From Liolophura sinensis (Eukaryota; Mollusca; Polyplacophora; Chitonida; Chitonidae): 64,000 nucleotides of DNA. The stretch's first letter is position 1. Every line of letters starts with the position of its first letter. The notes under the pieces were generated by a model. The model made no database searches. It was not told the origin of the DNA and saw nothing but the letters and a program-made list of their open reading frames with translations. A program made the position numbers and the translations under genes. The DNA is taken from the NCBI RefSeq assembly GCF_032854445.1, contig NC_088303.1, positions 11,353,501 through 11,417,500 of the forward strand, written 5' to 3'. Below are positions 51,801 through 63,800 of the stretch, piece by piece.

Positions 51801-54800
51801 ATGTATGTAAACTTTCAGCGTACCTATCAATTTTTCATTCATGTGACAACATGAACAAGGAGTCATTTGGTGTGTATACATACTGTGTCTTTCCCAGAGA
51901 GATATGATTGCTTATAGGAACCCCAGCTGTAATAGCCTCATTTCGGGGAGAGAGAAATTGTGATATGACTGAAACAGCATTGAACCCATGTTGACCTGGA
52001 ATTAAGAAACTAAACAGAGTACATAGGATACTCACCATGCATGCTGATATAGCTTGTTTCTCTGTTGACTTGTAGCGGCCATCCAATGTGGTAGGAGCGG
52101 CAGGCCCTGATCTTCACGAGTTACCCTTTACACCCGTCCATGCGCCAATCATGTTGACTGGACCAACAGTCACGTGAGTGCATAAGCTTTCTCATACCCT
52201 GCTGTTAGATTACCCATTTGTCATCTCACTAGAATTTTTCCTAACTTGCCAAATTCATATCACTCTGTTAAGATTTGGCTGTATGTCATTAGCCATATGT
52301 ATATCTATCATGCAAAGTGCATTCATCAGCTGTTGACTTAGTTTTACAAGTTTACATGTTATACACTGCTTGAGACACATTGTTGTATGTGGGTTCAGTA
52401 GTAATAATAATCAAGTGGAGGCATGACTAAGTAATTGTAAAAGGTTTCACAAGCTTTTGATCCACATCCTTGGGATTTTATTGATACAACATGACATTTT
52501 GTGACCATTTTATTGGTACAGCATGACATTTTGTTAACATTTTATTGATACAACATGACATTTTGTGACCATTTTATTGATACAACATGACATTTTGTGA
52601 CCATCTTATTGATGCAACATGACATTTTGTGACATTTTGTGACCATCTTATTGATACAACATGACATTTTGTGACCATCTTATTGATACAACATGACATT
52701 TTGTGACTATTTTATTGATACAACATGACATTTTGTGACCATTTTATTGATACAACATGACATTTTGTGTCCATTTTATTGATACATCATGACATTTTCT
52801 TAACATTTTATTGATAAAACGTGACATTTTGTGACCATCTTATTGATACATGACATTTTGTTAACATTTTATTGATACAACATGACATTTTGTTAACATT
52901 TTATTGATACAACATGACATTTTCTTAACATTTTATTGATACAACATGACATTTTCTTAACATTTTATTGATAAAACATGACATTTTGTGACCATCTTAT
53001 TGATACAACATGACATTTTGTTAACATTTTATTGATACAGCATGACATTTTGTGACCATCTTATTGATACATCATGACATTTTGTGAACACCCCCACAGC
53101 GGTCATGGACTGTCACGTGCTGCCTACGCTCGGCTCTATTCCGTGGGATTCCCTCCAATCCTGGACCGTAATGGCGACCCCCCTGAGGTCATTGACCCGC
53201 AGGCTCACATCAGCGTGGACCTGGCCAAAGAGGAGATGGACCCCCTCTCCTGCAATGAGATCACCTTCCAGTTCCTCGCTTTCTCCAAGTAAGTTAGTCA
53301 TAGGTGGGACAAGTTAGACTAGTGATATCAAAACCAGTGGTTTTTATGAGTACATTTAGGAACCGTCCCCATAAATCGTTTGGTTCGGTTAAAACAAATG
53401 AAACAAACAAACACTCCAATGATGGGTGTCGAGTTTGTTCGTTTTTTTTTTTCCTTGAAGCTGATTATTGGATACGGCCAAAGACGGTGCAGGACTGGCC
53501 AAAGTAGTCCTGCTAGCACAGCAGGGAATGCCAACTACAACAACAACACGCTTCACTGATCAGAACTGGCAGTATATCTCTCAGCTGTATTACCCATGTA
53601 AATGTTTTCTATGCGACACAGTGACAAAGCAGTAAATTAAATACCAAATTAGTATAAAAATCATACTCCCCTTACTGATTGTTATGTAGCATGATTTACA
53701 GTGAACTCTTCACCCGGCGTGTTTCGAATTTACTGACTGCTTATCTCAGTTGCATCTCTTGTATGGGGCCTGCATGTGATTGGGAGTGGAAGAAATGTCG
53801 TTTCATCAATGAATAATGCTGCTTTCATGTTAATAAGCTTTTGAAAAACACCTGGGAGCGTAAAACAATTGTGCCCTAACACAGAACAGGCATCCCCTTA
53901 CTGGCCACATGTCTGCCTTGGTGGGAGAATGACATCAATCTGACAGCCCATTCTCAAAAATAGAGAGGGTGAGGAGGCTCACTGGGAGAACATCAATTCG
54001 CTGAATATTATTTAACTTTACAAACTACTTACAAAACAAACAGAAGTAAAGAATAATAGTTTCTTTTGGAAATTTTTAAGTGGCTTTCTGTAATCATCTG
54101 TACGCCTGCTGGTAGGCCTACTTATTCGCTGAATATTATTTAACTTTACAAACTACCTACAAAACAAACAGAAGTAAAGAATAATAGTTTCTTTTGGAGA
54201 TTTTTAAGTGGCTTTGTGTAATCATCTGTACGCCTGCTGGTAGGCCTACTTATTCGCTGAATATTATTTAACTTTACAAACTACTTACAAAACAAACAGA
54301 AGTAAAGAATAATAGTTTCTTTTGGAGATTTTTAAGTGGCTTTCTGTAATCATCTGTACGCCTGCTGGTAGGCCTACTTATCTTTGTGAAGGAAAGAGTA
54401 CCCACTGTGAAATAAAGAAATATGCACACTTTGTTTGCCCAAGACTCGGTGTGAGTAAATACTGACACCTGATTATGTTTGACATTTAAAACTTTTAATC
54501 AACGGGAGGCTGGGCTTGATCAGCAGGAATCCTCAACACCTGCATGACGGCCCCGGTCACACCCCGAGTGCCAAGGCTGGATATAACGTACATTTCACAT
54601 GAAATGATTCAAATATTCTTTATTAGATCTCATGTGCAGATTTGGACAAACACCCATCGCAAAATATAGTTAGCAGCACTCAACATCGACTGGAACAAAA
54701 CCTGCAGGACCTGGTATATCCCGACAAAGTGTACTTGTACGGTGTAGCTGAGACCTGTATGAATTTCTGGCATATATGTCCGACCTATATATTGGGTATC

Positions 54801-57800
54801 AGTAGATTCGCGAATATTGTGAAAATATGTAAGTGCAAAACTTGAGCCTTCTTTTGGAAAGGTTTCACGCGTGGAACCACTGTTGTTGTTGTTTGTTTGG
54901 GTCTGTTTGGATCAGCTTATGTGGGGATTCGTTTGATTCCCTTAAATTGTTTAAACCGAGTTGGCAAATGAAGGGTGAAGATCGAGTTTGGTTTTTGGGA
55001 GAGAGTTGGCAAACGAAGGGTGAATATCGAGTTTGGTTTTTCGGAGAGAGTTGGCAAACGAAGGGTGAAGATCGAGTTTGGTTTTTGGGAGAGAGTTGGC
55101 AAACGAAGGGTGAAGATCGAGTTTGGTTTTTGGGAGAGAGTTGGCAAACGAAGGGTGAATATCGAGTTTGGTTTTCGGAGAGAGTTGGCAAACGAAGGGT
55201 GAAGATCGAGTTTGGTTTTTCGGAGAGAGTTGGCAAACGAAGGATGTAGATCGAGTTTGGTTTTTCGGAGAGAGTTGGCAAACGAAGGGTGAAGATCGAG
55301 TTTGGTTTTTCGGAGAGAGTTGGCAAACGAAGGGTGAAGATCGAGTTTGGTTTTTCGGAGAGAGTTGGCAAACGAAGGGTGTAGATCGAGTTTGGTTTTT
55401 CGGAGAGAGTTGGCAAATGAAGGGTGGAGATCGAGTTTGGTTTTTCAGAGAGAAAAAAACTAAACGAATGCAAATAATGTAAGGGGACGGTCCCTTATAA
55501 GTAATAAAACTAATTGAGCTAATCATTATGCTTTGATAAAACTTTAGACTGTAGTAAATGAAAATTTTTTTTCTCTGCCTCCAAAAAAGGATGCTACCTG
55601 TGCCCCAGTTATGTTAGCCTGATTGTACCTTATATGTTTTTTACCAAAGGTTAGTGGATTTCTGTCTCCTCCACCCACAAAACAACAATCAAATAAATAA
55701 ATGGACAAATAATATGGTTATACTGCATGATGAAATGGTTATACCGCATGATGAGATAACACTAAGAAATGCCAGAGCTTTCAGAACATGGTTGCATTGT
55801 TGTCTCCACACAGGATGCTGTCTTACCAACCCAGTGGCCCAGCCAGCCAGAGTGGCACTGTCTTCTTCACTTTCAACTTCTACAGATACCCACAGCTGAC
55901 CACCGAGAGGTAACAACACATCATACAAACTACTTAGACATTTCTGGCATATACAGATTGATTGCATCGGAGGGTCAGAGGATGATAGATGTTTTATTCA
56001 GGATAGTAGTTTCCTCCTATGTTTTATGTATGGCTTATTCCTGACATAATGATGCGACTGAGTAAAGAAAAGTAAAGTAAAGTACCTGGTGTTGGGGTCT
56101 TCTTTGAATAAGTTGCAAAATCAGTGGAGTAATAGCATTGTAGATGATCTTTGTTGCTGTTTAGATTACTGCTGTCTAAACCTCAGTCTGAGATGACCAA
56201 TGATCCGAGCGCCATGCCATTTGTACTGCAGAGACTGGACAAAGATGGCTCCATATTGAAAGGGTCGCCTGGGTACCAGGTACTGTAAGCCTTCAGTTAG
56301 TCAGTAAAAAGTAAAAACCTACATGCATTTACTAAGTGTTATGCTTTATTTTATAACCAGAACAGTGATTGTACTCAGCTGGCACTTGTTGGCTCAGTGA
56401 TCAAAGGTGTGGACTAACCTTTGACCACTACTCCAGTTGCTGACGTCATGTGTTTGTTGCATATTTCAGATACGTTACTTGGTTGACCCTGGATTCCTGA
56501 AGCCAGGTGAACGCTCTCTTTTCCTCCAGCACCTTTCCCAGCAGACCCTACACATTGATGTGTGGGACGGAGATTCCCTTCTGTTGATAGGCTCCGCATC
56601 TGTGGAGCTCAAGGTGTGATATTAGAGTATTAAATCAAAGTGTTGTGGTGGAGTCAGTAAATTTGAACAAAAGGTGGAATTTAGAATAATAATGCACCAC
56701 TGCAAACTACTGATAAATCAGGTATCACATCATCAGTCAAATATTAATAAATGTCTGTTCTGAATTTAAGTTCAGTGTTTAAAGTCGCAAAAAAACAAGT
56801 ACAGAATTAAAGTGTCAACAAAAACAACTAAAATATGCCTGAAACTACTTCTACATGTTTCTTTTAGATTTTTCCACTGAATTGAATGCATGTAAATTTA
56901 ACAAAAAAAAATGTGGTTTTCTTTCTTAGGCTTTTATACTTCATTTCCTGCTTCCTTTCACTTAAATGTGGAGGGTTCTGTTTTTCAGAACAGGTGGAAC
57001 ATTTATGAAGTGGGTAGACGTCTATAGCTGCATGGCCGTTTGTAGTATACTTGTACACGCAACTGTGACATAGTATGAATAGAAGACAATCTTCTTTAAA
57101 GTGAACCTTTTATTAAAGTATAGAGGAGGTTTGTCAGGTATCAGATTAGTCTGCTCCAGGCACTCCAGTTTCCTCTACCCACAAACTTGAGTGCTGTACA
57201 TGTAAGTGAAAAGAATACCAATAGCTAGATGTATACAAGTACCTGATTTGTCAATCTGCGGCTGCTGTTCCAGTGTTTGTTACGTCGTGGCTATGAGGCC
57301 GTTCAGACGACGTATGAGCTGGATGTCATGCTGATGGAATATGAGGATGACCTGACCTCTAACATGACGGGCGACCTCCACCGTGGGGGCAGCGTGCGCC
57401 CAGTTGGGGTCAACACCCTAGTTAAGGGTCGACTTCACCTGAGAATGGCTAATGTGGGTCACCTCCCTGACATGAAGGCCATTAAACAAGGTGAGTGTGT
57501 GTAGCCTTATCAACCAATGTATCAGCACTGGCTACATGTATATCAAATAGCAAGGGAATGTTTAGTTTCTATTTAGTTTTCCTATCTGAAGATGCATCAT
57601 ATAAGTCATATATGTTTATATGAAAGGTAAAAATTACTGTTGTGTTGAGATATTGAAAGAAGAGCTTTGTCATTTTGAGGTTTGTCGGGGATAAACATGA
57701 AACAGTGAGTGTTTGCTTTTGGTTAAAACAACAGTGAGATGAAGTACATGTACTCGGTGATTGTTTTCAAGTGCTTGGTCCATGTGAACATCTGTATTCT

Positions 57801-60800
57801 GTGGATATACAAATGTAGTTCATGCATTTTAATACACACCGCTGTGTCTAAATGTAAGTATTCCTTAAGATGATCAAGGGACTGTTTTTGTTTTAGTGCC
57901 ACTGGTTGACGGTTGTAAGACAAACGTGCTTGTGTCAGAGACTGCTGGCAAATCAGCGTACATCGGAGGCAGTTTGACCTCAGGAACTGGAACAGGTAGA
58001 TTCACCTCCACGAACCTCACAATAATTAGATCCTAACATGCATCTCTGGATGAATACTTGCAGAAGTTCCCTGTATGATAGCAAGCAGAGTTACTAAACT
58101 ATAATGAAAGACAGATAATACATGAGAAGCATAGATACATTTTTGGTGAAATTTTTCATGATGAAATATTGTCTGTGTGTTTTGCTTACATAGGCTCAAA
58201 GAAAAGCAATGTAGTGCGTGCGCAGAACTTGGTGGAGAATAACAGAGAGGTTGCCTCCCTTGTGGCTTCCCAGCGTGGTAACCTGGCCACCACAGAGAAG
58301 ACTAATCGGGAAGGAGATGCGGAGCGACAGAGGAAGTTGTCCAGGATGCAGGTAGTGAGGTCTAGGACCAAGGAGGAGCAAGAAGAGCTGGAGAACAAAC
58401 CACTGAACATCCTGGTATGTCACACAACATTAGCGGGAGTTTTGTATTTGTTCATTTTCTATGCTGGTGCCAAGTCTCTACCTGTACATGTAGGTGTGTG
58501 AGCGGAGAAAAGAGGTCGGCACCTAGTCCTACATGTACATGTAGTCAAATACCTGATACCCTTTCAGATGTGAAGCTGTCCAGTGGGATTTATTTCATAA
58601 GTGTTTTACGCCATATTCAAGAATATTTCTCTTATACAACGACAACCAGCATTATGATGAGAACAAACCGGTTAGAGCGCAGGAAAAACTCACAACCATC
58701 CGCACATTGCTGGCAGACCTTCCCACGTACGGTGTTGAGTGGAAGTAATATTCAGACCCTTGACCTCAGCCGCAACTTTTAAGAAGTAAAGAGATTGTAC
58801 TTGGTGAATGTCGGTTGATTTACTGTGGGCACTGCGTTTTCTTATATGAAAAAGTCCTGAGTATGGGGTTGGACACAAAACAAAATATGAATCAATAAAT
58901 AAAGCATTTAATGAAATGCATGCCATCATTGGTCAGGTATGATTTTACTTAACATGAGCACTTCTAACAATTCTCTGTACCTAGTATGTATGTTCCTCCA
59001 CATGCCCTCATTGGTCAGGGATCAGTCCAGTCTAATAGGGAATGCTACTGTATGGTCAGCTGTCAGTGCCAAGAGAACTCATCATGTTCAAGCGCACATT
59101 AGGCTGCATTTTTATTCATCATTGACATGCTGTCCTTGTATGATTTATTTTCTGGCAGGGAGTGAAACAGGAGAAGGCTGAACGGATGCGAGATCTGAAG
59201 ACGATTGACTTTTATCGACAGCAGACAAAGCGAGATGGAATCCTGAACATGCTGAGTCAAAACATGACAACAGAGCACACAATATATCCATCATTTGGCA
59301 CAACAGAGTTCTTTGAGTTTGTGTTACGTAACCCATACAACATTCAGCACACAGTGGTTGTTGAATGTAATGATCCAGAATTAAGGCAAGTCCACAAAAT
59401 AATTCCATTTTCGTTACGGATTTTCAGTTTTCTTTTTTTTTTCTTTTCAGGTTTTTGATTTTTCATTATTTTCATCATAAGCTCAGTAAACTTTGTTGTG
59501 AACTTGTGGGACAAATCTGATGAAATTTGATTTGAAGCTTTATTCACACGTAATTACATTTGAAACTGGGGGCTTCTGTGGCTCATTTGGTTTGTGGGTT
59601 AGCATAGCATAATCACTCAGGAGCCTCTCACCAATGCGGTCACTGTGAGTTCAAGTCCAGGTCATGCAGGCTTCCTCTCCAGCCGTACGTGGGAAGGTCT
59701 GGCAGTAACTTGCGGATTGTCGTGGATTTCACCAATCAAATAAATATATAAAATACATTTGAAACTTAGCCTATGTTAATTGCCAGCCATACATATCTGT
59801 GTATGTACCTATCCATATTTTTAAATGCCTTTACTCACAGGCGGCTGTACGTGGGAAGGTCTGCCAGCAACCTGTGGATGGTCATGGGGTTTCCCCGGGT
59901 GCTGCCCGGTTCCCTCCCACCATAATGCTGGCCGCTGTCGTATAAGTGAAATATTCTTGAGTACGGCGTAAAACACCAATCCAATAAATAAATAAATACT
60001 CACAGGCACTTTCACTTGTGTATACAGTCAAATAAGTTACCCTTTGGAACGGCAACAAACTGTCAGCATACTGAAAGGAGAGTATGATAAGGGCAAATGC
60101 AATGCTCATGTGACCACTCATCTACTGAGTGGTAACCATGTGTATATTTTATCACCCTTCAATGCATGTTTTCATCTTTTTCTTCCCTGATGTTTATATA
60201 ATTCATACCTTTTGTCATGATCATGTTCATATTTGTGATGTTTTCATGAATTGTTCATTTCTTGATGTTGTACCAGAGTGATCATGGACACACGAGAGTG
60301 GCGCCACTTCAAACAGGTTCATCAGGTAAACACCCCTGTGGAGGAAGGCATGTTCAGTAAGTCTGCGGAGACCAGTCAGTTGCCAGAGATCTTCCTCCGG
60401 CCCAAGGAGACTGTCAACATCCCGTTCAAGTTTGTCATGTTTTCTGCTGATCAGTCAGTTCAACCTCAGGTGAGGCTCAATTGGAGAGGAAAGATGGACA
60501 AGGGGAAACCAGAAGAAAAAGCATGATTCGACTTTCATGCATGAGAGGAACAGAATAATGCGAGTTGCATAGTAGTAAAGATTATGGGAATACCTCTAAT
60601 TTTACTCTTGATTTTTCTGTTTGACACCAATGAACAACCAGCTATGAACTTATATTGAAAAATAAATCATCTGTGGTCTTCATGTATGTGTCTACAAAGT
60701 GCATGATGAACTTTTATATTGACATGACCTCATAAATATGTATAAGCATCAAAATATAATAGTAATCAACACCACACATGCAGCAACTGTCCTTCATAAA

Positions 60801-63800
60801 GAGTTAGAAGAGTGGGAGTGAGAAAAGTGAGAAGCCTTCTTAAAATCTGTTACCCCTACAGGCAAAACCTATGGCTCCAATGACATTTTCGTTTGAATAC
60901 TGCTTATTAGATGTCACCAAGGCAATCATACTAAAAGTCACTAGTTTCATGTGGTATTCATAGAAGCTAATGTTTGCAGTTTCTTGTATTACAGACAGTG
61001 TCCATTCAGCTAATAGTCTTTTTGTTAACAATGTATAGTTAGGCAGAAGGATAAAAAGAGGGGTTTGACATCATGTTAATCCTGCTAACACAGTGTGATT
61101 GAATTTAATGCACCTTTCATCTTTATTTGCAAAGCAAATGGTTACAAGGATGAAACGATTTTTGTACAATTTCTCTCCTATAACAGCATAAATGGAACTA
61201 CTATATTTTTTCAGATGGCAGATTTTGCTTGATTCTGATTTATTTATCCACCTTTTTGGTCCCATGAGAGTATTTAATGAAGTGTGATTAATTTACTTTC
61301 TGAAAAACTGAAGCATTAGCATCAAAAGTATTATTTTATGGCCTACACGTGCAGGTGAATGTGCATTTTTGCAGGCTAAGCTTTAGGTGAGATGCGCATG
61401 TACTACACATTTTAGTAGGTAAACCTGCAGTGTCTGAACCATGCTGTGTACCACACCTGCTAAACCCTGGGTGTGTCCATACTTTCAGGGACCGCTTGAC
61501 CCATTTAACAAGGAGAGAAATGAACGGAACACACTGAAGGATAAATCCAGTCTAGGAGAGACAGGAAGTGCTTTGTCACGCCTAATCAAGGTATTGGTTT
61601 AAATGTTAGATTGCAGACACATACAATTACATGTATATGTACATCCAACAAGTTTACAAACAGATTGTCAGATACCATAAAATAAAATGATAATCACCAG
61701 TATGTTAGCTAGCTTTTAACCTTTTGAGGTAATGTCCTTTTATTTGTATTATCCTGAGGAGCCTGTATCTATGCCTGTTTTAAGAGTAAGAGAAGCACAC
61801 ATACTCGACAAAGTTTCTTAAAGTCAGTGGACATGTGAACGTGTGAAGGGATGAACGAAAAAGACTACTTTAATATAACCAAGGCAAGTTCTGCCTATTT
61901 AATAAGTGAGGAATTACATTCATAGTTTATGTTTTACAATTTATTCTGTGTCTTGTCTGCAAGGTTTACTTCAAATCTGAGGACAACAAGCCTCTGTCTG
62001 TGTTAAAGCTGAAGGTAGAGCCACAACCCCACATCATAGACCAGACGTTCCGGTTCCACCACCCAGAACAAGCCTTCCTAAAGAAATCCATCAGGCTGCC
62101 TCCATTCCATGCTCTACCAGGTCAGGCATGAAAGCAAGACACAGTACCTTCTGTATCAATTTAGATTTGGTTCTACAAATGTTTGAATATGCAGTCCTGA
62201 TACGTGTGTACCCATGTTTGGAATATGCTTATAAAAATGGTTAAAAGTATCAAAAACTCATTTCAGAATTTTATGAATTGCATTTAATGTTGACATTTTG
62301 AAAGGATTAACAAAGTGAACTGAATAACAATCTATTAACACTGGACAGCACAATTATGCTCAATTCAGTGCTTCTGATCTTCCCCAGGTGCCCCAGTGGG
62401 TGGGACAGACTCTCAAAAGTTGTATGTCCGGTGTAGTGACCCAAACGTGATCTGTGAGAGTAAGAAAACTCAGGCTGGAGAACCTCAGGATGTCTTTCTC
62501 AAGGTGAGTTGGCTTGTGTGATGAACCCAGAAGGCATGTGTTTCTGCAAAAGTTTAAACAATTCCCAATTTTCCATAAAACACCAATGTCTGAAATGCGT
62601 ATTATGGTAGTGTTTTGCAATTAGTTGCAGTCTTTTCCCTGAAATATAAGTAAATCAGTGCTCACTTCTTTTGGGAAAAGTATGTAATAGACAGCGTTCA
62701 GTCGATTAACATCGCCAGATTTAACGAGTAAAGGTCAAAACACCAGCAAAAAAGCAAGTATTTAATAAATCTTTTAACAAAGCTTTTGTATCTTTCAGGT
62801 CGCCTGCGGCCCATCACCACAAATAAAGAAGTTTTTCATAGCTATCTACACGGACCATTACTTCACACGACCCTCGCAGTTGTGGCAGTTTTACATCCAT
62901 GCCCTTCAGAGGGTGGATGTGGCAAGTGTGGAAGGACAGACTAACCAGTTCTCACTCATACTGAGGTAGGTTATAACAGTGACACTAGCATTGATATTAA
63001 TTAGATGTTGTGCATCTATAGCGACTTGCTGTATATTGAACGTAACAGATGCTGGCACTTTGGCTGAGGAACTCTATGAGCCTGCCAGCCAAGTCAACCA
63101 GTTTCCTTACTGATTGCTTACTCATGATAAATTCTGTGTTCAGACATGGTTAACATACTTGCTGGACCCAACCAGGAGTACATAGGGTACAGTGTAGCTT
63201 GCCACACGAATACTCCAGTAATCCAAAAGCATGGCCAGGTTGCTTAAATTGCCAGTACTTCTGGCTGTCTACCAACAACGCATCATTCTGACATCATTTT
63301 GGAAAGTTACATAGCGCACACATTGCCATTAACAAAAACTTTAAAATGGCCATGATAAGATTGACTGCCAGAATAACCCAGATGACAAGGCTTTTTGATT
63401 ACCGAACTGCTTGAGCAGCAAGCTACGATGTGTACTCAGTGTCATCATGAGGATTTAGGGAAGAAACTGATACATTTGAATGACTTTTGCATTGGGAGGG
63501 GGGTGGGGGAGTGGGGAGACAGCATTTGTTGCATTCCTAGTCCAGTGTAGTAAGCCATTTAAAAAGATAAAAAGATACATTGTACCTACATGTACATATG
63601 ACTTTAATAATGGTTTAACATATTATTTGGCATCAGTATGTTTTATCGTTTGTTCTTCTTCATCAAGACATATGTAATCAAGAAAATGTGAAAGACATAA
63701 GTTGAAATTTATTATTTATTTCATTCTGAGCTTAAAAGTGGAGTTATTGTGTTCCACCAAAACAATTTCTTAAGCAGTATTTCCTAGATCAGTATAAATA

